A stretch of DNA of 64,000 bases from Anaerozeibacter quisquiliarum (GCA_051162045.1 JBISDI010000009.1), one strand, 5' to 3'; shown: positions 16,997 through 26,344, numbered from the stretch's first letter. Notes: generated from the sequence alone by a model not told the origin. Numbers and translations: made by a program.

Positions 16997-18790
16997 ATGA
17001 ATACTCGCAGGCTCCTGGTTCTCCTGTTCGCGCTGATGTTGGCGCTGCCGATGGCGGCCGGCGCGCAGACGGTCGCGGAACTGCCCCGCAACGAGACGAT
17101 GTACTTCGGCGGTCAGCAGTGGGGTTCGATCAACGGCTGGAATCCGTTGTCGGACGACATGAACAACGCCATGGCCCTTGCCCGCTCCGCCAGCGGCAGC
17201 CGCATCATCATGTACGAGGCGCTGTACATGTACAACATGCTGGACGCCTCGATGAGGCCGTTGATTGCGGACGGCGACTATGAGTGGAACGCCGACCAGA
17301 CCCAGATGACCATCAAGATCAAGCCCGCCGCCAAGTGGTCGGACGGTACGCCGATCACCTCCGCCGACGTGGTCGCCACCTTTGATACCGGCGTTGCGGT
17401 CGGCAACGCCATGGGCAACACCTACAAGCCCTACATCGACGCCATCGTGCCGGTGGACGAGCATACCTTCATCATCAAGGCCAAGCTGAACGACGAAGGC
17501 AAGGCTGTCAACCCGCTGCAGCTGATCTGCTTTTTGGGCGACGCCTACATCGTGCAGAAGGCCTGGATTGACCAGCTGAGCGCGCGCACGGGCGGTGATC
17601 CCACCGCCATGAAGAACGACCCGGCCGACGACGTGGTCTGGAGCGGCCCCTACACCAAGTACTTCGCCGACGACCAGAAGGTCGTGTACGTGCGCGACGA
17701 CAACTACTGGGGACAGGACGCCTCCATGTGGGGCAAGCTGCCGGTGCCCAAGTACCTGGCCCACGGCATCTACGCCGACAACCCCTCCGTCGCGACCGCG
17801 TTCAAGGCCGGGCAGATCGACGTCAACCAGCAGTTCATCTCCAACATCGAGGAATTGTGGCTGAAGGAGGGCCTGCCGATCTCCACCTACATGAACGAGG
17901 CGCCCTGGGGCATCTGCGTCAACATGCCCACCGCCTGGTATAACCTGGATGTCCCGGCGCTTAAAAACGTTGCCATCCGCAGGGCCATTGCGATGGCGGT
18001 GGACTACGACGCCATCAACCAGAACGCCATGACCGGCCAGAGCCCGACCTTTGTCGACGTGCCGCGCTCTTGCATGAACCCCACCGAGGGCGAGCAGGCC
18101 ACGTTTGACCACGACGCGGTCAAGGATCTGCAGTGGGCCGGCAAGGACGTCGAAGGCGCCAAGAAGCTGCTGGACGAGGCCGGCATCGTCGACACCGACG
18201 GCGACGGCATCCGCGAGCTGGACGGCGAGAAGCTGTCCTTCAACTCCTGCTGCCCGAACGGCTGGACCGACTGGATGGCCGCGATGGAGATCGTCGCCGC
18301 CGCCGGCAAGGAGATCGGCATCGAGCTGACCACCGAGTTCCCCGAGTGGAGCGTGTACCAGACCGTGGTCACCGCCGCCAAGCAGACCGACTACGACATC
18401 TTCATGATGTGGACCTCCTCCGCCACCCCGGCGCAGCCCTGGGACCGCATCCGCTGGCTGATGTCCAGTGAATTCAACGGCGTGGAGGGCAACTGGTCGG
18501 GCAACTTCGGCCACTACGCCAACCCGGCGCTGGACGAGCTGGTCAAGCTCATCCCCTCCACCACCGACGCGGCCAAGCTCAAGGAGATGTACACCGAGGC
18601 GGTCAAGATCTACCTGACCGACGTGCCCTCCTTCTCGCTGATGTACCGCCCGGACAAGTTCCACGCCGTGAACGAGTCCGTGTGGACCAACTTCCCGGAT
18701 TCCGAGGACGGCCGCAACATCCCGCCGATGGACTGCACCGACGGCTACGGCATTGCGGCGCTCTATGACGTGGAGCTGGTGAACCCCTAG
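16997..18790 (+). CDS. Oligosaccharide-type ABC transporter substrate-binding protein (family 5, OppA/DppA fold)
   Basis: Large secreted receptor of 597 aa, slightly longer than peptide-binding relatives. The signal peptide covers residues 1-23 and ends AGA/Q, without a lipobox. SBP family 5 features include WKIKPAAKWSDGTPITSADV-like spacing around residues 110-130 (KIKPAAKWSDGTPI) and VAIRRAIAMAVDYD near 330. Although the family is often called peptide-binding, the flanking beta-mannosidase and GH3 genes point to a beta-linked oligosaccharide ligand, as known for manno- and cello-oligosaccharide members of this family. First gene of the operon, followed by a 91-nt hairpin element before the permease genes. 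Confidence 0.9.
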   Translation: MNTRRLLVLLFALMLALPMAAGAQTVAELPRNETMYFGGQQWGSINGWNPLSDDMNNAMALARSASGSRIIMYEALYMYNMLDASMRPLIADGDYEWNADQTQMTIKIKPAAKWSDGTPITSADVVATFDTGVAVGNAMGNTYKPYIDAIVPVDEHTFIIKAKLNDEGKAVNPLQLICFLGDAYIVQKAWIDQLSARTGGDPTAMKNDPADDVVWSGPYTKYFADDQKVVYVRDDNYWGQDASMWGKLPVPKYLAHGIYADNPSVATAFKAGQIDVNQQFISNIEELWLKEGLPISTYMNEAPWGICVNMPTAWYNLDVPALKNVAIRRAIAMAVDYDAINQNAMTGQSPTFVDVPRSCMNPTEGEQATFDHDAVKDLQWAGKDVEGAKKLLDEAGIVDTDGDGIRELDGEKLSFNSCCPNGWTDWMAAMEIVAAAGKEIGIELTTEFPEWSVYQTVVTAAKQTDYDIFMMWTSSATPAQPWDRIRWLMSSEFNGVEGNWSGNFGHYANPALDELVKLIPSTTDAAKLKEMYTEAVKIYLTDVPSFSLMYRPDKFHAVNESVWTNFPDSEDGRNIPPMDCTDGYGIAALYDVELVNP

Positions 18791-18801
18791 GATAGGCTGA
18801 C

Positions 18802-18892
18802 GAAGCGGCTGTAGCGTCAAGGATGATCCATTCCCCATTCCCCTCTTCGGAGGGGAATGGGAGGGGCCATCCCCTGACGGTACAGCTGCTTC
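18802..18892. repeat. Long palindromic element between binding-protein and permease genes
   Basis: Outer arms GAAGCGGCTGTAGCGTCA and TGACGGTACAGCTGCTTC (two mismatches) enclose a perfect 12-bp inner stem CCCATTCCCCTC / GAGGGGAATGGG closed by a C(TTCG)G tetraloop. This is a very stable structure, probably a partial terminator or mRNA end-protector that raises binding-protein levels over the membrane genes. Confidence 0.85.
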
Positions 18893-18916
18893 CGATTGAG
18901 AGTAGGGGGGCGTATT

Positions 18917-19921
18917 ATGAAGGGCTATCGCAGGTACTTCGGCAAGAAGATCCTCTGGTTTGCGATCACATTCATCGCGGCCGTGCTCGTGAACTTCATC
19001 CTGCCCCGACTGATGCCGGGCGATCCGGTGGCCGCGATCACGGGCAAGGTGGTGCGGGGCCTGTCCGACACCTCTGCCGTCAAGGCGATCTATGCGCAGT
19101 ACGCCGAGGCCTTCGGCACGCAAAAGCCGATGGCCGAGCAGTTTGTCATCTACATTCGGAACGTGCTGCGCGGCGACTTCGGCCTGTCCTTCAGCCAATA
19201 TCCGCGCCCGGTCGCGGACATCATCCGCTCAGCCGTCGGCTGGACGGTCGCGCTGCAGCTGCCGGCGATCATCATCGGCTGGCTGCTGGGCAACATCCTG
19301 GGCGCGCTGGCCGCCTACATCCGCAAGGGTTTTGACAAGTTCATCATGCCGGTCACGCTGTTTGTCAGCAACATTCCCGCCTTCGGCATGGCGGTGATTC
19401 TGCTGGTGGTGTTTGCCGTCAACCTGAAAATTGCGCCGGTTTCCGGCGGATACAGCTACGATATGCTCCCCAACCTGAGCTGGGATTTTGTCATATCGGT
19501 CATCCGGCACTATCAACTGCCCTTCTGGTCCATCGTGCTGGTGGCGATCGGCGGGCAGGCCGTCGGCATGCGCTCGATGTCCATCTACGAGCTGAACGCC
19601 GACTATGTCAAGTACGCAAGGTTCTTGGGGGTAAAGGATCGCAAGATCGCCTCTTACGTATTCCGAAACGCGATGCTGCCGCAGGTGACCGGCTTGGCGC
19701 TGTCGATCGGCACGATGATCGGCGGCGCGCTGGTCTCGGAGATCATCTTCAGCTATCCGGGCCTGGGTACGGCGATGCTGCACGGCGTCACCATGGCAGA
19801 CTATCCGCTGATCTCCGCCACGACCTTGATCGTCAGCGTGATGGTGCTGATGGCCACGTTCGTGCTCGACATCGTCTACGGTTTCATCGACCCGCGCGTC
19901 AAGGCCGCGCAATTCGATTGA
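18917..19921 (+). CDS. Opp-type ABC transporter permease (DppB-like)
   Basis: First membrane subunit of the oligosaccharide importer, 334 aa with about six membrane spans. Start at 18917 follows AGGGGGG; an upstream in-frame GTG has no site. Hallmarks are FILPRLMPGDPVAAITG after TM1, DFGLSFSQYPRPV, and the cytoplasmic EAA-type loop YELNADYVKYARFLGVKDRK near residue 230. The next gene starts 13 nt downstream. It pairs with the DppC-like subunit at 19935. Confidence 0.92.
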   Translation: MKGYRRYFGKKILWFAITFIAAVLVNFILPRLMPGDPVAAITGKVVRGLSDTSAVKAIYAQYAEAFGTQKPMAEQFVIYIRNVLRGDFGLSFSQYPRPVADIIRSAVGWTVALQLPAIIIGWLLGNILGALAAYIRKGFDKFIMPVTLFVSNIPAFGMAVILLVVFAVNLKIAPVSGGYSYDMLPNLSWDFVISVIRHYQLPFWSIVLVAIGGQAVGMRSMSIYELNADYVKYARFLGVKDRKIASYVFRNAMLPQVTGLALSIGTMIGGALVSEIIFSYPGLGTAMLHGVTMADYPLISATTLIVSVMVLMATFVLDIVYGFIDPRVKAAQFD

Positions 19922-19934
19922 GGGGGGGAGGCAC

Positions 19935-21185
19935 ATGAAACACACCCTGCGTCAAATCTTCCGCTCCCCGAAATTCCTGGTAGGCTTTGTGATCCTTGCG
20001 TGCATCCTGCTGACGATGCTGATCTACCCGCTGATCGATCCCGGCGACCCGCTCAGGATGATTGGTCTGGGCACCTTCGCGAGGCCGGGCACCTACGTAT
20101 CGCTGTACGACAGCGCGGGCGCCCCGGCCGCAACCTTCAAACTGCCGGGCGCCGACGCCAACCGCCTCGCCAAGACGCTGAGCGACGAGGACCGGGTCAG
20201 CATGGTCAATTGGTTCGCCGCCGCCGGCGTGGACGTGGGCGGGCTCGACTTTCAGGACACGGCGGCGCTGCTCAAGCTGTGGAAGGCCAACTATTCCCCC
20301 TCGGTCCGCCCCAAGGGCATGACCAAGGCCATGCGCAACTACTACGAGCGGCTGAACGGCGCGATCCAATCGGCCAACGATGCGGACGCGCTGGCCGTCT
20401 GCGAAAAGGACCCGGACACCGGGGAGTTTGTGCAAAAGCGCGCGATCACAAAGACCGACTACGTCCATGTAAACGACGTGGCCAACGTCAAGGTCTTGCC
20501 GCTGGGCACCGACAACTTCGGCCGCGACACGCTCAAGGAGCTGGTCTCCGCCTGCGGCACGTCGATCCGGATCGGCCTGCTCGCGGGCGCGATCGCCACG
20601 GCGATCGGCCTCGTCCTGGGCCTGCTCGCGGGGTACCTGGGCGGCATTGTGGACGAAGTCATCATGTTCTTCACCAACATCTTCACGGTCATACCCGCCT
20701 TCGTGCTGCTGATCCTGATTTCCTACTCGATCGGCCAGGAGCAGCGGGGATCGGAGACCGTGGCGCTGGTGATCGGCTTCACCTCCTGGAATTGGACGAC
20801 GCGCTCGGTGCGCTCCCAGGTCATGTCGCTCAGGAACCGCGACCATGTGAACCTGTCGAAGCTGTCCGGGCACAGCCTCATTCGGATCATCATGACCGAC
20901 ATCCTGCCCTACATCGCCTCCTACGTGGTCATGGCGTTCATCCTTCAAATTTCGTCGGCCATCCTGGCGGAAGCGCAGCTGTCGCTGCTGGGCCTGGGCC
21001 CCAAGACCACCGAGATCCCGACGCTGGGCCTGATGATGAACTGGGCGATGCTGTACGCGGCGCACCTCAACGGCTCATGGTGGGCGTACTTCCCCGTGAT
21101 CCTGACCATCGCGCTCATCTCGTTCTCGCTGAACCTGATGAACACGGGGCTCGATCAGGTGTTCAACCCCACCTTGAGGGATTAG
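19935..21185 (+). CDS. Opp-type ABC transporter permease (DppC-like) with large extracytoplasmic insert
   Basis: Second membrane subunit, 416 aa against a usual ~300. TM1 lies at about residues 15-35. An extra segment of about 120 residues (about 45-165, TYVSLYDSAGAPAATF onward) then precedes the normal PLGTDNFGRDTLKELV motif near 180. The core TM helices and the loop SLRNRDHVNLSKLSGHS follow. Preceded by GGGGAGG. The insert should face the outside, where it could contact the binding protein or the cell wall; similar insertions occur in some sugar-transporting members of the family. Confidence 0.9.
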   Translation: MKHTLRQIFRSPKFLVGFVILACILLTMLIYPLIDPGDPLRMIGLGTFARPGTYVSLYDSAGAPAATFKLPGADANRLAKTLSDEDRVSMVNWFAAAGVDVGGLDFQDTAALLKLWKANYSPSVRPKGMTKAMRNYYERLNGAIQSANDADALAVCEKDPDTGEFVQKRAITKTDYVHVNDVANVKVLPLGTDNFGRDTLKELVSACGTSIRIGLLAGAIATAIGLVLGLLAGYLGGIVDEVIMFFTNIFTVIPAFVLLILISYSIGQEQRGSETVALVIGFTSWNWTTRSVRSQVMSLRNRDHVNLSKLSGHSLIRIIMTDILPYIASYVVMAFILQISSAILAEAQLSLLGLGPKTTEIPTLGLMMNWAMLYAAHLNGSWWAYFPVILTIALISFSLNLMNTGLDQVFNPTLRD

Positions 21186-21186
21186 G

Positions 21187-21417
21187 TCACGCGCATCCGG
21201 CTGCGGCCGTATGCGCGTGAGAGGGGCTACGGGGGACGGCACCTGAAAACTCTGCGGAGTTTTCCGGCGGGGGGCAACCTTTGCCCGGTGCCGGGATCGG
21301 GTGAGCATTTTGTCCGCAAAATGCCGCCCGCCCCGGCGTACACGCCGCCGGTACGATCGAACTTGGAGGGTCTCGACCCTCCAAACCTCCCGGGGCAGTT
21401 CGTAAGCGATTGACCTG
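21187..21417. repeat. Composite hairpin island between permease and ATPase genes
   Basis: A 230-nt non-coding stretch inside the operon, made of consecutive short hairpins: TCACGCGCAT/ATGCGCGTGA (21187-21220), AAAACTC-tgcg-GAGTTTT, GGGCAA-cct-TTGCCC, GCATTTTG-tccg-CAAAATGC and TTGGAGGGT-ctcg-ACCCTCCAA (21363-21384). A 31-nt core at 21365-21395 is 28/31 identical to 23340-23370, and the first hairpin recurs in inverse orientation at 30255-30287. Confidence 0.8.
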
Positions 21418-21435
21418 GGCATTAGGAGGCGGGCT

Positions 21436-22446
21436 ATGGCCACGATACTGGAAGTGAGGGACCTGACCACCAAGTACATCACCCGCTTCCGCGAGAACGT
21501 GTACGCGGTGGATCACGTGTCCCTGACGATCGAAGAGGGCAAGTCGCTGGGTATCGCGGGCGAGAGCGGCTGCGGCAAGTCCACGCTGGCGCTGAGCCTG
21601 ATGGGCTACTACTTCCCGCCGCTGCACTACACAAGCGGCGAGATCATCCTGGACGGCAAGAAAATTTCGGGCATGAACCCGGACGATGTCCGCAGGTCCG
21701 TGCTCGGCACCGAGATCGCCTACATCCCGCAAGCGGCCATGAACGCGCTCAACCCCACCCGGCGCATCATCCGCTTCATCGAGGACGTGATCCGCGCCCA
21801 CGACCCGAAGGTGGGCCGCAAGGAGATTTTCGAGCTGGCCCGAGACCGATTTCACGAGCTGGGGCTGCCGCCCGAGGTGCTGAACCGCCACCCGGTGGAG
21901 CTGTCCGGCGGTATGAAGCAGCGCACCGTCATCGCGATCTCCACGATCCTCAAGCCCAAGGTGCTGATTGCGGATGAGCCCTCGTCCGCGCTCGACGTGA
22001 CCAGTCAGAAGATGGTCATCAAGATGCTCAAGAACCTGATGGAGAAGCAGTACATCAAGGGCATGATCTTCATCACCCACGAGCTGCCGCTGCTCTACAA
22101 TGTGACGGACGACATCATGGTCATGTACGCGGGGCAGATCGTGGAGAAGGGCACCGCGAAGCAGATGGTGTTCGATCCGCTGCACCCCTATTCGAGGGGG
22201 CTGATGGGCTCGATCATCGTGCCCGAGGAGGGAACGCGCGGCCATGCGCTGACCGCCATACCGGGCACGCCGCCCAACCTCAAGAACCCGCCTTCGGGCT
22301 GCCGCTTCGCCGATCGCTGCAAGCACGTGGTGCCTGCCTGCCGGGTGCATGAAATCCCCATGATTAGCCTCGCCGGCGGCCGCTGCTACCGTTGCGGCCA
22401 CGCCGAGAGCACGCTGAGGGAGGCGTACGAGCATGAGCGAGAATAG
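21436..22446 (+). CDS. Opp-type ABC transporter ATPase (DppD-like)
   Basis: Cytoplasmic ATPase of 336 aa energising the oligosaccharide importer. Walker A GESGCGKST near residues 42-50, signature LSGGMKQRTVIA, Walker B VLIADEPSSALDV, switch His in FITHELPL. The C-terminal oligopeptide-transporter domain carries the cysteine cluster CRFADRCKHVVPACR near 300, typical of an Fe-S or metal site in this family. AGGAGG precedes the ATG. It overlaps the next ATPase gene by 14 nt. Confidence 0.93.
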   Translation: MATILEVRDLTTKYITRFRENVYAVDHVSLTIEEGKSLGIAGESGCGKSTLALSLMGYYFPPLHYTSGEIILDGKKISGMNPDDVRRSVLGTEIAYIPQAAMNALNPTRRIIRFIEDVIRAHDPKVGRKEIFELARDRFHELGLPPEVLNRHPVELSGGMKQRTVIAISTILKPKVLIADEPSSALDVTSQKMVIKMLKNLMEKQYIKGMIFITHELPLLYNVTDDIMVMYAGQIVEKGTAKQMVFDPLHPYSRGLMGSIIVPEEGTRGHALTAIPGTPPNLKNPPSGCRFADRCKHVVPACRVHEIPMISLAGGRCYRCGHAESTLREAYEHERE

Positions 22447-23248
22447 GGGGCCGCTGTGCCTGAGCGGAGAAGGCGTGACCAAGGTCTTCGGCATCGGCCC
22501 CAAGGCCGTCCGAGCCGTGGACAACGTGGATTTTGAATTCCGCGAGGGGGAACTGGTGTCGATCGTGGGCGAGTCGGGCAGCGGCAAGACCACGCTGGCC
22601 AAGCTGCTGCTGGGGTTAAGCTCGGTCACGAAGGGCGAGATCCTGTTCCAGGGCGCGCCCCGGGACATCTCCACCCAGCGCAAGAAGCGCGAATATTGGA
22701 AGGGCATCCAGGCCATCTTTCAGGATCCGTTCTCCTCTTTTAACGTGTTCACCAAGATCGACACGGTGCTGCTTGACTGCATCAACATGCGCGGCGGGCG
22801 CGCATTGTCCCGGAAGAAGAAGTATGATATGATGGAGGAGGCCTGCTCCTTTGTCAATTTGAAGTTCGCGGAGCTCACCAACAAGTACCCGTTCGAGCTG
22901 TCCGGCGGCCAGATGCAGCGGCTGATGATCGCGCGCATCTTCCTGCTGAAACCCAAAATCCTGCTGGCCGACGAGCCCACCTCGATGATCGACGCCTGCT
23001 CGCGCGCCACCATCCTGGACATGCTGCTGAACCTGCGCAACGAGACGGGCATGACCATCATCTTCATCACCCACGATATCGGGCTGGCCTACTACATCTC
23101 CGACAGCGTGTACATCATGGAGCACGGCCGGTTTGTCGAGCGCGGCACCGCCGACGAGGTGATCCTGAATCCCAAGGCCGCGTATACCCGCCGGTTAATC
23201 AGCGACGTTCCGAAGATCTACGAGCCCTGGGATTTGAGCACGGTTTGA
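22433..23248 (+). CDS. Opp-type ABC transporter ATPase (DppF-like)
   Basis: Partner ATPase of 271 aa. Walker A GESGSGKTT, signature LSGGQMQRLMIARI, Walker B ILLADEPTSMIDACSR. The SMIDA variant after the Walker B glutamate, in place of SALDV, is frequent in the sugar-transporting branch of this family and supports an oligosaccharide rather than peptide substrate. It is shorter than many DppF proteins because it lacks the C-terminal cysteine domain, which the partner retains. Confidence 0.92.
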   Translation: MSENRGPLCLSGEGVTKVFGIGPKAVRAVDNVDFEFREGELVSIVGESGSGKTTLAKLLLGLSSVTKGEILFQGAPRDISTQRKKREYWKGIQAIFQDPFSSFNVFTKIDTVLLDCINMRGGRALSRKKKYDMMEEACSFVNLKFAELTNKYPFELSGGQMQRLMIARIFLLKPKILLADEPTSMIDACSRATILDMLLNLRNETGMTIIFITHDIGLAYYISDSVYIMEHGRFVERGTADEVILNPKAAYTRRLISDVPKIYEPWDLSTV

Positions 23249-23254
23249 AGGTCG

Positions 23255-23400
23255 CGCGAATCCGCCTGCGGGGTTTTCCGGGCGCAATCCGGCTGGCGGA
23301 ATCCATTGGCGCCGGCTGGGCCGGCACGAATGATTGTATGGAGGGTCTCGGCCCTGCATACCTCCCGGGGGTTGTGCAAGCGACTGCCCATAAGAGCGGG
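23255..23400. repeat. Composite hairpin element before the GH3 gene
   Basis: Diverged copy of the island at 21187-21417. Both contain TGCGGRGTTTTCCGG early on and a 31-nt core differing at three positions (here 23340-23370), followed by related AAGCGAYTG sequence just upstream of the next gene's ribosome binding site. Confidence 0.75.
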
Positions 23401-23412
23401 CGGAGGAAAGGA

Positions 23413-25695
23413 ATGAAATACAACATGGACGTGAAAAAGCTGGTAGCCCAAATGACGCTGGAGGAGAAGGCATCGCTGCTCTCCGGCGCGGACTTCTGGC
23501 ACACCAAGGCGGTAGAGCGGCTGGGCGTGCCCGGCGTGATGGTGTCCGACGGTCCCCACGGCCTGCGCAAGCAGCGCCAGGAGGGCGACCACCTGGGCAT
23601 CAACGAGAGCATCGAGGCGGTCTGCCTGCCCGCAGGCTGCGCCAGCGCCGCTTCGTTCGACCGGGCGCTGCTGCGCAGGATCGGCGAGGCGGTGGGCGAC
23701 GCCTGCCAGCACGAGCGCGTGTCGGTGGTGCTGGGCCCGGCGGTCAACATCAAGCGCTCGCCGCTGTGCGGCCGCAACTTCGAATATTTCAGCGAGGACC
23801 CATACCTGGCGGGCGAAGCGGCGGTCGGCCTGATCGAGGGCGTGCAGAGCCGGAATATCGGCACCTCGGTCAAGCACTTCGCCGCCAACAGCCAGGAGCA
23901 TCGGCGCTTGTCCAGCGATGCCCAAATCGACGAGCGCACACTGCGCGAAATCTATCTGCCCGCCTTCGAGGCGGCGGTGAAGCGCGCCAAACCCTGGACG
24001 GTCATGTGCGCCTACAACCGGCTGAACGGCATTTACGCGTCGGAGCACCCCTGGCTGCTCACCGAGTTGCTCCGGGGCGAGTGGGGTTTTGACGGCTACG
24101 TGGTCAGCGACTGGGGCGCGGTCAACGACCGGGTGGCCGGCGTGGCCGCGGGGCTGGACCTCGAGATGCCCGCCTCGGGCGGCGTCAACGACCGGCGCAT
24201 CGTGGAGGCGGTGCGCGCGGGCAAACTGGACGAAGCATTGGTGGATCGGGCGGCCGAGCGGGTGCTGGCGGTGAACTACCGCTACCTCGAGAACGCCAGG
24301 CCGGACACTCCTTGGGACATGGAGGCCCAGCACCAACTGGCGCGCGAGCTGGCCGCGGAGTGCATGGTGCTGCTGAAGAACGACGGGGGCCTTCTGCCGC
24401 TGACGGAGGGAGAAACCGTCGCGGTGGTGGGCCGCTTCGCCAAGGAGCCCCGGTTCCAGGGCGGCGGCAGTTCCCACATCAACAGCTTCAAGGTGACATC
24501 CCTGATGGACGCGCTTACCGGCGTGCCCGGCGTGACCTACGCCGACGGCTACAAGATCCATGACCCCGAGCCCGACGAGGCGCTGATTGGGCAGGCCGTG
24601 GACCTCGCGCGCGCCGCCCGGGTGGCGGTGGTCGCAGTGGGCCTGCCCGACGCGTTTGAGTCCGAGGGCTACGACCGTACCCACATGCGCATGCCCGCCT
24701 GTCAGGAGGCGCTGATCGAGCGCGTGGCACAGGTCAACCCGAACACCCTCGTGGTGCTGCACAACGGCTCGCCGATCGAGATGCCCTGGATCGGCAAGGT
24801 GCGCGCGGTGCTCGAGGCGTACCTGGGCGGCCAGGCGGTGGGCGGCGCGACGGCGGACGTGCTGTATGGCCGGAAGAACCCCTGCGGCAGGCTGCCGGAG
24901 ACCTTCCCGCTCAAGCTGGAGCATAACCCGTCGCACATCAGCTACGGCGGCGAGGGCGACGCGGCGCCCTACCGGGAGGGCGTGTTCGTCGGCTACCGCT
25001 ACTACGACAGGAAGGCGATGGACGTGCTGTTCCCGTTCGGGTTCGGCCTGTCCTACACCAGATTTGAATACAGCGGCCTCACGCTGAGCGCCGACGCCAT
25101 CCGCGATACGGATGCGCTGACCGCCAGCGTGACCGTGAAGAACGTCGGCTCCGTGCCCGGCAAGGAAGTGGTGCAGCTGTACGTGGCCGACGTCCAAAGC
25201 AGCGTGTTCCGCCCCGTGCGGGAGCTCAAGGGCTTCGAGAAGGTGTTGCTCGAGCCGGGCGAGCAGAAAACGGTGTCGTTTGCGCTCGACAAGCGCGCCT
25301 TCGCCTACTGGAACGACGCGATCCACGACTGGCATGTGGAGAGCGGCGACTTCCTGATCCAGATCGGCCGGTCCTCCCGCGACATCGCGCTGGAGAAGCG
25401 GGTCTTCGTCGAGTCCACGGTGGAGATACCGGCGACCTGGACGGTCAACTCCATCTTCATGGACGTGATGAAGTCGGAAAGGGCCGAGACCATCCTGAAG
25501 CCGCTCGTGGACAGCATGACGATCTCGATCGCCGGCGGGGAAGAGACCAGCGACGTGGCCCAGAGCGCCATTTCACCCGATATGCTCCGAGCGATGCTGG
25601 CCTATTCGCCGCTGCGCAGCGCCGTCAGCTTCTCCGACGGCCGGATCACCCACGAGCAGGTCGAGCAGTTGGTCGAGATGCTGAACATGGGTTAA
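23413..25695 (+). CDS. Glycoside hydrolase family 3 (beta-glucosidase-type)
   Basis: Intracellular exo-glycosidase of 760 aa acting on beta-linked glucosides or related ends of imported oligosaccharides. The GH3 N-terminal barrel has the substrate-binding KH in SVKHFAANSQEHRR and nucleophile Asp233 in YVVSDWGAV. The C-terminal alpha/beta sandwich begins around 330, and a fibronectin-III-like domain near the end carries GFEKVLLEPGEQKTVSF. No signal peptide. Start 23413 follows GGAGGAAAGG; a long upstream extension in frame covers the hairpin repeat and is not used. Last gene of the importer operon, ended by a strong terminator. It complements the divergent beta-mannosidase. Confidence 0.92.
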   Translation: MKYNMDVKKLVAQMTLEEKASLLSGADFWHTKAVERLGVPGVMVSDGPHGLRKQRQEGDHLGINESIEAVCLPAGCASAASFDRALLRRIGEAVGDACQHERVSVVLGPAVNIKRSPLCGRNFEYFSEDPYLAGEAAVGLIEGVQSRNIGTSVKHFAANSQEHRRLSSDAQIDERTLREIYLPAFEAAVKRAKPWTVMCAYNRLNGIYASEHPWLLTELLRGEWGFDGYVVSDWGAVNDRVAGVAAGLDLEMPASGGVNDRRIVEAVRAGKLDEALVDRAAERVLAVNYRYLENARPDTPWDMEAQHQLARELAAECMVLLKNDGGLLPLTEGETVAVVGRFAKEPRFQGGGSSHINSFKVTSLMDALTGVPGVTYADGYKIHDPEPDEALIGQAVDLARAARVAVVAVGLPDAFESEGYDRTHMRMPACQEALIERVAQVNPNTLVVLHNGSPIEMPWIGKVRAVLEAYLGGQAVGGATADVLYGRKNPCGRLPETFPLKLEHNPSHISYGGEGDAAPYREGVFVGYRYYDRKAMDVLFPFGFGLSYTRFEYSGLTLSADAIRDTDALTASVTVKNVGSVPGKEVVQLYVADVQSSVFRPVRELKGFEKVLLEPGEQKTVSFALDKRAFAYWNDAIHDWHVESGDFLIQIGRSSRDIALEKRVFVESTVEIPATWTVNSIFMDVMKSERAETILKPLVDSMTISIAGGEETSDVAQSAISPDMLRAMLAYSPLRSAVSFSDGRITHEQVEQLVEMLNMG

Positions 25696-25703
25696 ACGCA
25701 CTA

Positions 25704-25737
25704 GCGACAGGCCCGGCTCGTCCGGGCCTGTCGCTTT
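25704..25737 (+). terminator. Terminator after GH3
   Basis: Perfect 13-bp stem GCGACAGGCCCGG / CCGGGCCTGTCGC with a 5-nt loop, followed by TTT. It sits between convergent genes and may serve both. Confidence 0.88.
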
Positions 25738-25774
25738 ACGTCGCGGTCGGCGGTTCAGGGAGGGCTGCGGCCGT

Positions 25775-26344
25775 TCAGCCGAGCCTGTCCTGATGCTCCT
25801 TGAACCAGCACACGACCAGGTGCATCAGGATCAGGTGGAGGTCTTCGATGCGCTCATAGCTGCGCATGTCGGTGATGAGGGAGGCGGACGCGCCGTCACA
25901 AATCTTGCCGCCGCCAAAACCGGACAGCGCGACGACCTTCGCGCCGTGCTCCTTGGCAAAGCTGCAGGCGTTAACCAGGTCGGGCGAATTGCCGCTGGCG
26001 CTGATGACGATCAGCACGTCGCCCTCGCGCATCAGGTTGCCGAGCTGAAAGCGGAAAATCTCGTCAAAGCTGATGTCGTTGCCGAGCGCGGTGATCTTCT
26101 CGATGTTGTCGCAGACCGACAGGATGCGAAAGCGCCGGCGATCGCCTTTCACCGCGTTCTTGCCAAAGTCGCAGACAAAGTGGTTGGCGGTGGCCGCGCT
26201 GCCGCCGTTGCCCGCGATGAACACCTGGCGGTCGTGGCGGTAGACGTCCAGCAGGATGTCGATGAATTTCTGGAATTCCGCCGGATCGATTAAGTTCATG
26301 GCGTCGATCAGTTCGGTCCGGTAGGCGGTAAGAAAAGCGTTCAT
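25775..26344 (-). CDS. SIS-domain phosphosugar isomerase (GmhA-like)
   Basis: Cytoplasmic phosphosugar isomerase or binding protein of 189 aa, the length of sedoheptulose-7-phosphate isomerase. The phosphate-binding loop GNGGSAATANHFVCDF lies near residues 45-60, followed by VISASGNSPDLVNA near 115 and VVALSGFGGGKI. The C-terminus has DLHLILMHLVVCWF, as in GmhA. Its start overlaps the upstream ROK kinase stop by 4 nt. It is the last gene of the HAD, DHS-like, PfkB, ROK kinase and SIS operon. With the heptose-kinase-like PfkB gene it suggests handling of a C7 or other phosphoketose, but the substrate is not proven. Confidence 0.85.
   Translation of the reverse strand: MNAFLTAYRTELIDAMNLIDPAEFQKFIDILLDVYRHDRQVFIAGNGGSAATANHFVCDFGKNAVKGDRRRFRILSVCDNIEKITALGNDISFDEIFRFQLGNLMREGDVLIVISASGNSPDLVNACSFAKEHGAKVVALSGFGGGKICDGASASLITDMRSYERIEDLHLILMHLVVCWFKEHQDRLG

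Noticed and set aside
16997..23248. Calling the Opp-type system a di- or oligopeptide importer
   Set aside because: No peptidase is linked, both flanking enzymes are glycosidases and one ATPase has the sugar-branch SMIDA variant. The peptide role is possible but less likely.
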